Positions 40,840 to 50,004 of a DNA stretch of 63,748 nucleotides are shown here, piece after piece. The translations under genes and the position numbers were made by a program. This DNA is from Paenibacillus turpanensis (GTDB lineage: Bacteria; Bacillota; Bacilli; Paenibacillales; YIM-B00363). The stretch spans positions 1-63,748 of the forward strand of contig NZ_WTLI01000028.1 of assembly GCF_011421635.1 (NCBI RefSeq), read 5' to 3'. Position 1 is the first letter of the stretch. Every line of letters starts with the position of its first letter. The notes beneath the pieces were generated by a model. That model was not told the origin of the DNA and ran no database searches. It was given only the letters and a program-made list of their open reading frames with translations.

Positions 40840-42125
40840 TTGAAAAGGCGAAAACGTATTTTCTTGTCTTTCTCGTGGCGGCGAGCCTGCTTCAAAGCTA
40901 TGTGCTGATCGGCAATGTGCGGGATTTTGAGATTGCCTCGCCGCAGACGGAATATGTGGAGGCGGAGCTGACGGGGACGCAGCTGGAGCTGCAGGATTTG
41001 GTTTATCCGACACAGATGGTGCTGCATTTTGGCGATGCGAAGCATACCGTACTGAATCCGAATACGGTGTTTTACGAGATTATTCTGGAGAAGCTGCAGC
41101 AGCGCAACTTTGATTCGTTTGCCCGGCTGTCGGAGCAAAGTTTCACGTGGAACGAATTACGCGACAGCTACCAGGGGGTGGAGATCCGGTACAAGGACGG
41201 AATCTCCATTGAAATTTTACAGCGGCAGATGCTGCTGAAGGGTGAAGAGGCTGCCGCGATGGAGCCGATTAACCGCATCTGGATGCTGAATCGGCCGGGG
41301 CAGGAAACGGTGCGCACGCTGTTTATCAGCGACAGCACGGGGACGGTGTACGAGGCGAAAAAGGTGGATCTTACGCCGAAGGACGTGGAAGGCTTTGTCG
41401 GCCTTGGTACGTATTTAACGAAATATGGCACGGAAGACGGCGTAACGTATTTGGCGGAGGAGCCGCTTCCGATGGTCGGCTTCCGGTACGCCTACGAGGA
41501 AATGACGCAGGAGCAGCTGCAGCAAAGCCTGTTCGCCGATCCGGCGACGACGCGCAGCTTGATGGAGCGAGACGGCTCGCTCATTATTACGGACGGCAAG
41601 CGGGGGCTGCAGATGAAGCCGGGGCAAAAATGGATGGCCTTCACCGATCCGGCCGCCTCTTATGAGCAGAACAGCACGATTCGTGAAAATATGCTGGCCT
41701 CGGTGCAGTTTGTGAACCAGCACGGCGGCTGGAACGGCAAATATATCGCCTACCGCCTGCCGCAGCGCGCGGCGATCGGCGCGCAGGTGTTTGTGTTCCG
41801 GCAGTATGCCGGGACGTATCCGGGGGCGTTCCCGATTATATCGGAGCGCAGCGAGTTTTTTGGATATATCCGAGTGACGGTGCAAAACGGTGTGGTGACG
41901 GATTACGAGCGGTCGCTGATCCGCTTGAAGGATGAGCTGGAGAAGAGCGAGCATATGCTCCCGGGGGGCGAGGAGCTGCGGGAGATGGTGCAGAGGTACC
42001 GGAACCGGAACACGATTGTGACGGTGTTCCCGGCCTACCGGCCGATTGTAACGGAGGATTATGTGGAGCTGCGCCCGGGATGGGCGGTAGAGCTGTTTAA
42101 CGGGACGTACGACTTCTTATCGTAG
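40836..42125 (+). CDS. yycH: WalRK regulatory protein YycH (WalH)
   Basis: YycH is a membrane-anchored extracytoplasmic protein that, with YycI, controls WalK activity. The 429-residue protein has one N-terminal membrane helix (about residues 7-27) and then an outside domain of about 400 residues. It overlaps walK by 4 bp and is followed by yycI. Sequence identity to YycH of other Bacilli is usually low, so position carries much of the call. A parS-like sequence lies within it. Confidence 0.9.
   Translation: MIEKAKTYFLVFLVAASLLQSYVLIGNVRDFEIASPQTEYVEAELTGTQLELQDLVYPTQMVLHFGDAKHTVLNPNTVFYEIILEKLQQRNFDSFARLSEQSFTWNELRDSYQGVEIRYKDGISIEILQRQMLLKGEEAAAMEPINRIWMLNRPGQETVRTLFISDSTGTVYEAKKVDLTPKDVEGFVGLGTYLTKYGTEDGVTYLAEEPLPMVGFRYAYEEMTQEQLQQSLFADPATTRSLMERDGSLIITDGKRGLQMKPGQKWMAFTDPAASYEQNSTIRENMLASVQFVNQHGGWNGKYIAYRLPQRAAIGAQVFVFRQYAGTYPGAFPIISERSEFFGYIRVTVQNGVVTDYERSLIRLKDELEKSEHMLPGGEELREMVQRYRNRNTIVTVFPAYRPIVTEDYVELRPGWAVELFNGTYDFLS
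41139..41154. other. Third parS-like site, inside yycH
   Basis: The 16-mer AGTTTCACGTGGAACG keeps the 14-bp core GTTTCACGTGGAAC of the two parS sites near spo0J and differs only at the two end bases. It lies about 30 kb from the origin in the codons for SFTWNE. Confidence 0.75.
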
Positions 42126-42168
42126 GATGAAGCGGAATGGAGAGCAGGGAAAAGGGCGGTGAACGAAG

Positions 42169-42906
42169 ATGGACTGGAGTCGCGCCAAGACGGTGCTGAT
42201 TCTCGCTTTTTTAGTGCTGAATGTGCTGTTGTCGTTTCAGCTTTGGACAAGCCGCAATGAGCTGGAGGCTTCTAAGGTGGGGGCGGGGGTTGCCGAGGTG
42301 CAGCAGCTGATGGAGAGCAAGGGCGTGAAGCTTGAAGCGGAGCTGCCGGAAGGGACGCCGATTTTGCGGGAGATCACGGTGGAGTTTGACGATTCTCTGC
42401 GATCCGTTGCCCGGGAAATGCTGAAGGACCCTGTCCGCGACGAAATCCGCATGGAGAACGGTGCCCTCTTGTCCGAGCGGATCGCACGGCAGTTGCCTAT
42501 GGGAGAGAGCTATGTGCTGGACGTGAAGCAAAGCAAGAAGGATTACTACGTCTACAACCAAGCCTATCAAAAGTACCCGATGTTTGAGGTGCAGCTGGAG
42601 CTTTTTGCAGAGAAGGGGTTCATTACGCAGTACAGGCAGAGCCTGGTTGAGGTGGTGTCTCCGGCGCCGAGCGATCCGAAGGATCCGAGTATTTTGTCGT
42701 CGCTGACGGCGGTTGGCAGCTTGACGGAAAATTATTTGAGCACAGGTGCGGTCATTACCGATGTAAAGCTGGGGTACCATGGTCAATTGTATAATTCGGA
42801 AACACAGGTTTTGGCCCCGTTTTGGAGGATAATGCTGCAGAGCGGAGAACTGTATTATGTGCACGCGATTAACGGAGCAGTGGAGGTTCCACAGAAAGGG
42901 AAATAA
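42169..42906 (+). CDS. yycI: WalRK regulatory protein YycI (WalI)
   Basis: YycI is the second membrane-anchored partner of WalK. The 245-residue protein starts MDWSRAKTVLILAFLVLNVLL, the family N-terminus (MDW-x-R-x-K before a single membrane helix at about 8-25), followed by an outside domain. It is in line between yycH and walJ. Confidence 0.92.
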   Translation: MDWSRAKTVLILAFLVLNVLLSFQLWTSRNELEASKVGAGVAEVQQLMESKGVKLEAELPEGTPILREITVEFDDSLRSVAREMLKDPVRDEIRMENGALLSERIARQLPMGESYVLDVKQSKKDYYVYNQAYQKYPMFEVQLELFAEKGFITQYRQSLVEVVSPAPSDPKDPSILSSLTAVGSLTENYLSTGAVITDVKLGYHGQLYNSETQVLAPFWRIMLQSGELYYVHAINGAVEVPQKGK

Positions 42907-42911
42907 CAGAG

Positions 42912-43724
42912 ATGGGCATACGTTTTACGATACTGGCCAGCGGTTCCACGGGCAATGCCACGGTCGTGCAGAGCACGGACGGCGAGCATACGCTGCTGGT
43001 GGATGCGGGCTTAAGCGCGAAGAAGATTGGTGAGCTGATGAAGGAACGCGGTGTGGATGCCGGCAGCCTGGACGGGGTGCTGGTGACGCATGAGCATGCG
43101 GATCATATAAAAGGGCTTGGCGCGGTGGCGCGCAAGTTTGATTTGCCGGTGTACGCCAACGAGAAGACGTGGGCGGAGCTGGAGCGGCATATCGGCGAGA
43201 TTGCCGAGGAGAAGCGGAAGGTGCTGGAGCCGGGCGATGTGGTGGAGTTCGGCTCGCTGAAGGTGGAGTCGTACTCGATTTCCCACGACGCCGCTGATCC
43301 GGTCGGCTACTGCTTCCATGAGGAGCAGCAGAAGCTGGCTTTGGCGACGGATCTCGGCTACATGAGCCCGAAGGTGAAGGAAAAGCTGGTGGATGCCGAC
43401 GTTATGGTGCTGGAGTCGAATCACGACGTGGAAATGCTGCGCATGGGAAAGTATCCTTGGAATATTAAAAGGCGCATCCTAAGCGACGTCGGGCATTTGT
43501 CCAACGATGCGGCGGGCGAGGCGTTGTCCGAGCTGCTGTCGGGCGGGACGAAGCGGGTATATTTGGCGCATTTGAGCCGTGATCATAATGTGATGGATTT
43601 AGCCAGGCTGACGGTGAATAATGTATTAGAGGAGCACGGCGTGTATTTGCAGGACCGGAAAACGCGGCTGATGGATACGTATTGGGATCGCGCGACCGAA
43701 TGGGACGATATTGGCGAGCTCTAG
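42912..43724 (+). CDS. walJ: Metallo-beta-lactamase-fold hydrolase WalJ (YycJ)
   Basis: WalJ has a predicted nuclease activity of the metallo-beta-lactamase fold and is tied to coordination of replication and division and to mismatch repair in Bacilli. The 270-residue protein has VLVTHEHADHIKGLGAVA (HxHxDH at about residues 59-64). Further likely ligands are SHDAAD, ATDLGY and HLSRDH. It completes the walRKHIJ operon. Confidence 0.94.
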   Translation: MGIRFTILASGSTGNATVVQSTDGEHTLLVDAGLSAKKIGELMKERGVDAGSLDGVLVTHEHADHIKGLGAVARKFDLPVYANEKTWAELERHIGEIAEEKRKVLEPGDVVEFGSLKVESYSISHDAADPVGYCFHEEQQKLALATDLGYMSPKVKEKLVDADVMVLESNHDVEMLRMGKYPWNIKRRILSDVGHLSNDAAGEALSELLSGGTKRVYLAHLSRDHNVMDLARLTVNNVLEEHGVYLQDRKTRLMDTYWDRATEWDDIGEL

Positions 43725-44100
43725 GCGGGCGGCGGGCAGATCGGGTAAGGATTACAATAGGTGCAGCGCGGCTTCTTATGCACTGGCGCAGGCACGGGCC
43801 AAGAAGAAAAGGCAGACCGCTTGAATGTCTCAGCGAGCCTGCCTTGGGTAGGCGGTCGTTGCAGATTCAGTGTTTAATCACAGACTGAAGCGGGAGCGCC
43901 GATGGTTTTATTTTTAGAGCTTAGGATGAAAAGGCTTGTCTCGTTTATGTCAGGGTCGCTGATGCATCGGTTATACGGTAACTTTTTGGACACGGAATGG
44001 ATTTCAGTAGAGGTTCTTGCTCGGGCGTGTTAGGATGGAGGAGAAGGCTGGGCGTTGGGTCTAGTTGGGCGCTCCATGATAACACGGGATCGTGCAGCGT
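43725..44100. other. Intergenic stretch between walJ and a minus-strand small gene
   Basis: I see no coding region, repeat or clear terminator in these 376 bases apart from a GACCGC...GCGGTC inverted repeat at about 43817-43858. Any promoters were not identified. Confidence 0.4.
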
Positions 44101-44307
44101 TTACATGGTGGGAAGCTTCGCTTCCGAGGTATAACGGGCGAGCTCTCCGGCTTTCTCCTGGAGCTCCTGGGTGGTGATGACGCCTTTTTCAATGAGGAGG
44201 TCGACCAGGGCGCTTAACAGCAGCGTATTGTGGTAGTGGCTTGTTTTCAGATCGGCCAGCTTGCCAATCATATTGACTTCATCCATATGGGAACGAATTC
44301 GGCTCAT
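44101..44307 (-). CDS. Small hypothetical protein
   Basis: This 68-residue, largely helical protein begins MSRIRSHMDEVNMIGKLADLK and contains ALVDLLIEKGVITTQELQEKA, a pattern typical of short helical regulators. AAGGAGA precedes the ATG (44307). It runs against its neighbours and is divergent from htrA, sharing the promoter gap. The family is not recognised. Confidence 0.65.
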   Translation of the reverse strand: MSRIRSHMDEVNMIGKLADLKTSHYHNTLLLSALVDLLIEKGVITTQELQEKAGELARYTSEAKLPTM

Positions 44308-44419
44308 GTCGCGTTCTCCTTTACTATGAAACTATTTTGGTAGTTTCTATTATTGTAGTCGTGAGAGGGACAAAACATTCCCGAGAACATAAAAAATTTT
44401 TCGGCGAGGGACGTAAAGG

Positions 44420-45682
44420 ATGAGCTTGTTCGACGATGATTTCTACTCAACGAAGGTCGGAAAAGAACGCAGATGGGAGAAGGAGCGGGGCTGGAGCAGC
44501 GGCTCGCGGGGACCGTGGAGGTCTGGCGGGCGTATCGTTGGCAGGGTAGGAAGGCTGCCCTTTCCACGTTCGGTGATTGCTGCGGCCGGTGGCGCGGTGC
44601 TGACGCTGCTTGTGCTGCTGCCGCTTCTATACGGGAACGCAAAGGATGAAGGAACGCAGACGGCTGGGCAGGAGGCGCCGCGCAGCGAGGCAGGTGCGGC
44701 GGCACCGGTGGACAGTGTCGTGGTAGCGACGGAGAAGGTGAAGCCGGCTGTCGTGAGTGTGCTGGCGAACCGCGGGGATGCAGCGAGCAGAGAAGGCTTC
44801 CCGTCGGGGATCGGCTCGGGTGTGATATATGCGACGGACCGCAACAAGGTGCGGGTGGTGACGAACAACCACGTGGTGGAGCAGGCGGAGTCGGTGGAGG
44901 TTGTGCTGGCCGACGGCAGCTACAAGGAAGCGGTTGTGCTGGGGCGTGATGTGATGACCGATCTCGCGGTGCTTGAGATTAACGGCGAGGGTATCCGCAC
45001 GTTAGCGGAGTTTGGCGATTCCTACCAGCTGCGCTCGGGCGAGACGGCGATTGCCATCGGCAACCCGCTGGGCCTCGGCTATTCGCTTACGGTGACGAAG
45101 GGCGTTATTTCCTCGCCGCACCGGGTCATTCCGATTTCGCTCGGAGCGGATGGGATTTATGACTGGGAGCTGGACGTTATTCAGACGGACGCTGCGATCA
45201 ATCAGGGCAACAGCGGCGGCCCGCTGGTCGATATTCACGGCCGTGTCATTGGCATCAACAGTATGAAGGTGTCCGACATGGGCGTGGAGGGCGTAGGGTT
45301 CGCGCTTCCGATCAATTCGGTGAAGCCGGTGATCGAGGAGCTGGTGAAGTACGGCAAGGTGAAACGGCCGTATATTGGCGTCGCTTCGGTGGAGCTCGGC
45401 AGCTTTGCTGGAAAAGAAGGCGCGGATGTATTAAAACTTCCCGCTGATGTGAAAAATGGTATTATCGTGTTAGAGGCGAAGGGACCGGCCGAAGCCGCTG
45501 GACTTCGCACGCACGATATTATTACGGAATTGGACGGTCAGCCGATTGGCAGCACGCTGGAGCTTCGAAAATATTTGTACCACAAAAAGCATATTGGGGA
45601 TAAAATTCGGGTCACCTACTTCCGGTCAGGCAAAAAGGATTCTGCCGTTGTCGTGCTCGGGGAAGCCCCGGACCCGAAATAA
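44420..45682 (+). CDS. htrA: Membrane-anchored serine protease HtrA/DegP type (YycK)
   Basis: HtrA degrades misfolded exported proteins. The 420-residue protein has a cytoplasmic N-terminus, a single membrane helix (about residues 51-71), and a trypsin-like domain with catalytic His in VTNNHVVEQ, Asp in DVMTDLAVLEI and Ser in NQGNSGGPLV. A PDZ domain is at about 320-415 (GIIVLEAKGPAEAAGLRTHD). The place after walJ matches Bacillus (yycK/htrC). Confidence 0.95.
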   Translation: MSLFDDDFYSTKVGKERRWEKERGWSSGSRGPWRSGGRIVGRVGRLPFPRSVIAAAGGAVLTLLVLLPLLYGNAKDEGTQTAGQEAPRSEAGAAAPVDSVVVATEKVKPAVVSVLANRGDAASREGFPSGIGSGVIYATDRNKVRVVTNNHVVEQAESVEVVLADGSYKEAVVLGRDVMTDLAVLEINGEGIRTLAEFGDSYQLRSGETAIAIGNPLGLGYSLTVTKGVISSPHRVIPISLGADGIYDWELDVIQTDAAINQGNSGGPLVDIHGRVIGINSMKVSDMGVEGVGFALPINSVKPVIEELVKYGKVKRPYIGVASVELGSFAGKEGADVLKLPADVKNGIIVLEAKGPAEAAGLRTHDIITELDGQPIGSTLELRKYLYHKKHIGDKIRVTYFRSGKKDSAVVVLGEAPDPK

Positions 45683-45697
45683 CGGAGGCGGTTCAGC

Positions 45698-45865
45698 ATG
45701 TATTGCGTATGCAAAGAGCATCTAGAGATTGCGATTGATGAGTTTGTCGATGAATATGAGGAGGCGCCGGATGTGGTGGACTTAGGGGAAACGCAGTTTT
45801 CCGCTTGGACGCCGCCGGAGCACTGCCAGGAATGTTTGAAAAAGGCACAGTTTCTTGTGGTGTGA
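45698..45865 (+). CDS. CxxH/CxxC small protein (BA_5709-type)
   Basis: This 55-residue protein begins MYCVCKEHLEIAIDEFVDEY and ends HCQECLKKAQFLVV. The paired motifs CKEH (residues 5-8) and CQEC (43-46) define the CxxH/CxxC family found in this place in Bacilli and suggest a metal site. GGAGG lies 8 bases upstream. Function is unknown. Confidence 0.9.
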   Translation: MYCVCKEHLEIAIDEFVDEYEEAPDVVDLGETQFSAWTPPEHCQECLKKAQFLVV

Positions 45866-45887
45866 GGGTTCTCCTCACGCCTTTTTT
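45859..45887 (+). terminator. Terminator after the CxxH/CxxC gene
   Basis: GTGAGG and CCTCAC pair around GTTCT with further G-U pairing, followed by six T. A short GTTGGT microsatellite follows at about 45911-45938. Confidence 0.75.
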
Positions 45888-46098
45888 GTTGCATTGGGGT
45901 GGTGGAGGAGGTTGGTGTTGGTGTTGGTGTTGGGCATGCGGTTCATATGGTGGGATTGGTTACTTCTGCGTATGAATGATGATGCTGGCTGGCGCTGGCA
46001 CGGTATGGGACTGGCTTGAAGCTACTCTTTTCTTTTATATAGATATTGTTTGATCTAGCTATGACTCTATTAAAAAAGTACCGGAGGTTCCTAGGTTC

Positions 46099-46578
46099 AT
46101 GCATATTCAAATGGTAACGGTCGGAAAGCTGAAGGAGAAATATTTGGTTCAGGGCATCAATGAATATTTGAAAAGGCTCGGTCCTTACGCCAAAGTGACG
46201 ATTACCGAGCTTGCGGACGAAAAAGCGCCGGAGGCGATGAGCGACGCCGAAGGCGAGCAGGTGAAGCAGCGCGAGGGGGAGCGCATTTTGGCGGCGATCA
46301 AGCCGGACGCCCACGTGATTGCCCTGTCGCTGACAGGGGAGATGTGGTCGTCGGAGGAGCTCGCCTCCAAGATTGATCGGCTGGGTACCTATGGGACCAG
46401 CCATATTGTTTTTGTCATCGGCGGCTCGCTTGGCCTGTCCGATGCCGTATTGCGCCGCGCGCAGTCGCAGCTCTGCTTCGGGCGCATGACGCTGCCCCAC
46501 CAGCTGATGCGGCTGGTGCTGGTGGAGCAGGTGTACCGCGCGTTTCGGATTAACCGCGGTGAACCGTATCATAAGTGA
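46099..46578 (+). CDS. rlmH: 23S rRNA pseudouridine-1915 N3-methyltransferase RlmH
   Basis: RlmH methylates pseudouridine 1915 in helix 69 of 23S rRNA. The 159-residue protein is a SPOUT methyltransferase with the C-terminal knot [37 protein letters not shown] and the end INRGEPYHK. The gene is intact. Its final codons are the first of six copies of a repeat described below, which makes it the likely integration site of the accessory region to the right. Confidence 0.97.
   Translation: MHIQMVTVGKLKEKYLVQGINEYLKRLGPYAKVTITELADEKAPEAMSDAEGEQVKQREGERILAAIKPDAHVIALSLTGEMWSSEELASKIDRLGTYGTSHIVFVIGGSLGLSDAVLRRAQSQLCFGRMTLPHQLMRLVLVEQVYRAFRINRGEPYHK
46558..46578 (+). repeat. att-like repeat, copy 0 (3' end of rlmH)
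   Basis: These are the last 21 bases of rlmH, coding GEPYHK-stop. Pattern GGTGARCCG...CAYAARTRA. With the C before it, 22 bases are identical to copy 5 at 60776. Confidence 0.85.
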
Positions 46579-46630
46579 CGGCGGAAAATTATGGAGACAA
46601 AAGAAGCTGCGGCTGCGGGAACATGGTTTT

Positions 46631-47644
46631 TTACAAGCTCCAGATGCCGGTATCAGGTTTGCGCATCGCCGTAATCCAACTGCGTAGAGTTTCACGGTTT
46701 GCCTCGGCTACTGGATATGCCCGAGCAAAACATAATTTTTTTGATCCAGGCGAAAAGCTGCTTGTTGTCACTATCAATCCCTTTTCTGCTTGTTCATGTA
46801 GCACGTCAGCGTACAAGGCTTTTACGATAGTTTGCTCCACCAAATCTTTTTGTCTTTTACACTGAATAAGAATTGTTGGTGGCCCTGCAAGATTAGGATC
46901 GTGTGTCCAAACTCTAACATCGATACCGCCATCTGCTCTTCCAGGACCAATTTCTACGAAATAGCCTTGTCTTTCAAAAAATTCAGCTGTTAAACCTTCA
47001 AATTTCCGCCAGTGAATACTTCCTATCTTATCGAAGTTTGCTCTTAAATAATCGATATAGCGCTGATCCATAAAAGTTCCATATTGTGTTTCTAGACTCT
47101 CGCTCACAAATAAGCTTTTCAGTTCAGCTATATCCTTCCATTCAGTTTCTCGAATACTGGTCCAAGGACTCATGTGCAAGTGATTGTTCAACCCACCTAT
47201 AAGCTCCATTATCATATTAAAGCCTTCTCCACCATGTTTCATTTTTGCTTTAAGAAGAACTGGCACTATTGCTTTATTCGGATCTTTACCTTCTCGAGCG
47301 GCTTCATTACATTTTTCCATCATGTTGATGAAGATTGGAAATACATCGTCTAACAGCTTTGATTTTTTTACATTATTCATGTACTTATTACGCAAGTGCA
47401 TTGTAAACAACCCTGGGCTAGCCGATTCGACATTGCCAAGGAGTTGCAATAACTCTGCAATTAGTCCTTCAAATTCTTCTGGGTACAACCGTAGGTAATT
47501 TTCAGATGGCCCGAACCAAATTCTATGATAGTCCGTGGGAATAATCTCGTCGAACTCTGCCTTATTTAAACCTAAGCCGGACTTATAACCTATAAGCTCA
47601 CCTGTTCTCGTTATTAATTCTCTACGACTTACACTAATAGCCAT
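46631..47644 (-). CDS. Mrr-type restriction endonuclease-like protein
   Basis: The 337-residue protein has a C-terminal PD-(D/E)xK nuclease domain of the Mrr_cat type (about residues 208-310). The catalytic residues are Asp242 in GRADGGIDVRVW and Gln261-x-Lys263 in LIQCKRQ, with a helical FEGLTAEFFERQGY before them. The N-terminal 200 residues are helical and unrecognised; they may decide the target or partner. It is the first gene inside the accessory region, and it reads towards rlmH. A defence role is inferred from the domain and neighbours. Confidence 0.8.
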   Translation of the reverse strand: MAISVSRRELITRTGELIGYKSGLGLNKAEFDEIIPTDYHRIWFGPSENYLRLYPEEFEGLIAELLQLLGNVESASPGLFTMHLRNKYMNNVKKSKLLDDVFPIFINMMEKCNEAAREGKDPNKAIVPVLLKAKMKHGGEGFNMIMELIGGLNNHLHMSPWTSIRETEWKDIAELKSLFVSESLETQYGTFMDQRYIDYLRANFDKIGSIHWRKFEGLTAEFFERQGYFVEIGPGRADGGIDVRVWTHDPNLAGPPTILIQCKRQKDLVEQTIVKALYADVLHEQAEKGLIVTTSSFSPGSKKLCFARAYPVAEANRETLRSWITAMRKPDTGIWSL

Positions 47645-47777
47645 ATCAAACCACTCCTTAGAATTTAAGTGCGAATAACATCAAATATCAGCTTCCTTCT
47701 TAATTAAAAGAAAATTGTACCATTGGGCGAAATAATACCATTGTTCCCGAAGTAACGGAAGAACTGAGTTTAGGAGC

Positions 47778-47969
47778 ATGCATAAGTCAAATGATATCAA
47801 GTTCGGCCTTGATGGCGCACGGTTATCGAGTAAGGATATAGTAGAGAAGATAATACTTGTTACAGGTGATACCGATCTAGTCCCTTCAATGAAATTTGCT
47901 CGTGAAATTTTTTCATTGTTTCTGTTTGCACAGTTGGAGTCAGTTGCTGATAAAACAGAAGAACTTTAA
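47778..47969 (+). pseudogene. NYN-domain (PIN-like nuclease) gene remnant
   Basis: The 63-residue open frame contains KFGLDGARLSSKDIVEKI and ILVTGDTDLVPSMKFAR, which match the middle of NYN-domain proteins around their acidic active site. The start and end of the domain are missing, and after MKFAREI the sequence no longer fits. It has no ribosome-binding site. I read it as a decayed fragment. Confidence 0.6.
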
Positions 47970-48139
47970 GAAAGGTCTGAGTTTCTTGTTGAAGGCGATT
48001 CGATGTCAGTGATGTGTTCTTGGCGATGGGAACGTGTTTTGCTGGTCCTGTATATAGTTCTGTTTATATGTGGAACAACACTTCCAATGGTGCTATAATC
48101 CTATTAAATAAGTTAAATTTAACCATTGGGGTGAAGCGG

Positions 48140-49981
48140 ATGCCACCTAAGAAGAAGGCTCAAGAGGCTACTGAAGACCTATTTTCATGGTTTGAAGCAA
48201 GTCGTCCAAAGCTTAGAAGAATGATTATTAAGAACTATCGTTGTATAGGCAGTAGCCCTGTAACAATAGATTTGGACGAAATCGTAGTTTTAGTTGGCTC
48301 AAACAATGCTGGCAAAAGCTCAATATTGAAAGCATATGAAGTAGTTATGAGCCATGGTTCTAATAAGGCACGACTCACTGAAGCTGATTTTCCAAATGGT
48401 ATTGTTGACTCCGATAATCTTCCGGAAATTGAACTACATACTATTGTTAACGGGGATACCTCACCCGCAACTCGATGGGTTCAAAAAGACAATGAAAACG
48501 AGGAAGCACTGGTCAAAGAGCGCTGGATTTGGAGTTCTCCCAACACAGACCCTAAGCGTCAAGGTTTTGATGTTGAAAAAAATGAATGGGATAATCAAGT
48601 CCCTTGGGGAGCACCTAATGTTGCAAAGGAAAATAGACCCCAACCACATATGGTAGAAGCTTTTGCTCATCCTCTGGAGCAAGAGAAACAAATAATTGAA
48701 CTACTGACTGCTATTGTTAAAGAGCGTGTTAAAGCAATACAGCAAACTTCTTCTGACGACGGGGAGGAAACAGAGTATGCTAGACTCCTTAATCAACTTT
48801 CTGGTATTCGGAAAAAAATACTGGATGAATCCAAGTCGGAGATAGAATCAATTGAGACAGAACTATCCGCAGCCATTTCGAGTATATTTCCAGGGTATGT
48901 AGTGAAATTTGATTCCAAAGCGGATGACAATATTGAAAACGATCTTTCTTTATTTAAAACATCGTCCAAATTACTAATGGGCCCTGAGCTTGGTTATCAA
49001 AGTGCTATTGATAAACAAGGGAGCGGGGCTAGGAGAACATTGTTGTGGTCTGCTCTTAGACTAATAGCTCAGGCTGAGACTGCTAAGAAATCAAAATCAT
49101 CCCGTCCGCATGTTCTTTTATTAGACGAACCTGAATTGTGCCTTCATCCTAATGCCGTTAGAGAGGCCTGTAAGGTATTATATGATCTTCCTACCAAAAG
49201 TGACTGGCAAGTGATGGTTACTACGCATTCCCCATCATTTATTGATGTATCAAGAGATAACACAACTATCGTCAGAGTGGAGAGGGCTGGCAACGGCGAG
49301 ATTTTAGGCACGACCGTTTTTCGTCCAGAAAAGGTAAAGCTTGATGACAACGACCGCGAACATCTCAAGCTATTAAATATGTTTGATCCGCATGTGGCTG
49401 AATTTTTCTTTGGCGGACATTCAATTATTGTTGAAGGTGACACTGAATATACAGCTTTTAAGTACATAATTTCAAAAAGGCCTGATCTTTACAAAAACGT
49501 GCATATTATAAGGGCACGAGGCAAGGCTACAATTGTATCACTTTGTAAGATATTAAATCATTTTGGCTCAGGTTATTCGGTGTTGCATGACAGTGACTTT
49601 CCTCGAACTAAGGATGGTAAAAGGAGAAACTCAGCGTGGGCACAGAATAATAATATTGTAGGAGTGGTTAATGAATCTGTAGCTCCAAGTAAAGTAAGAG
49701 TAGTTGCTTCATTACCGAATTTTGAAGGGGCATATTTTGGACAGGCTATTAAATCAGGCAAACCGTATAACGCATTAATTCAATTAAAGAAGAACGAGGA
49801 GCTATTCTCGGTTGTGGAAAGTCTCTTATCCAGTTTGTTAGATTTTACGAAAGATGTGCCAACAGGCGCGATTTGTTGGAATAAAGAAGACCAGTTGATT
49901 CCAGTAGTTGCAACACTGGCTGAAACGGCTGTGTATTATACAGGCGAGGATGACGAAGATGACGAGGATGGAACGGAATAA
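48140..49981 (+). CDS. OLD-family ATPase/TOPRIM nuclease
   Basis: The start is set at 48140 (MPPKKKAQEATED) behind GGGGTGAAG, giving 613 aa. The ABC-type ATPase half has Walker A GSNNAGKSS (residues 53-61), signature QGSGARRT (293-300) and Walker B VLLLDEPELCLHPN (325-338). The TOPRIM half has VEGDTE (431-436) and LHDSDFP (482-488), the metal-binding residues of OLD nucleases. Such proteins serve in phage defence, for example GajA of Gabija, but no helicase partner is adjacent. It ends in a very acidic tail. It is more A+T-rich than the core genes. Confidence 0.87.
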   Translation: MPPKKKAQEATEDLFSWFEASRPKLRRMIIKNYRCIGSSPVTIDLDEIVVLVGSNNAGKSSILKAYEVVMSHGSNKARLTEADFPNGIVDSDNLPEIELHTIVNGDTSPATRWVQKDNENEEALVKERWIWSSPNTDPKRQGFDVEKNEWDNQVPWGAPNVAKENRPQPHMVEAFAHPLEQEKQIIELLTAIVKERVKAIQQTSSDDGEETEYARLLNQLSGIRKKILDESKSEIESIETELSAAISSIFPGYVVKFDSKADDNIENDLSLFKTSSKLLMGPELGYQSAIDKQGSGARRTLLWSALRLIAQAETAKKSKSSRPHVLLLDEPELCLHPNAVREACKVLYDLPTKSDWQVMVTTHSPSFIDVSRDNTTIVRVERAGNGEILGTTVFRPEKVKLDDNDREHLKLLNMFDPHVAEFFFGGHSIIVEGDTEYTAFKYIISKRPDLYKNVHIIRARGKATIVSLCKILNHFGSGYSVLHDSDFPRTKDGKRRNSAWAQNNNIVGVVNESVAPSKVRVVASLPNFEGAYFGQAIKSGKPYNALIQLKKNEELFSVVESLLSSLLDFTKDVPTGAICWNKEDQLIPVVATLAETAVYYTGEDDEDDEDGTE

Positions 49982-50004
49982 ATTTACTTGAATGGACTGA
50001 TTTT

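Noticed and set aside
45911..45938. GTTGGT microsatellite after the CxxH/CxxC gene
   Set aside because: Only about four imperfect units in an intergenic gap; too short to suggest more than chance or slippage.
48140..49981. Gabija GajA
   Set aside because: The domain order fits OLD proteins in general, but the obligatory UvrD-like GajB partner is not next to it.
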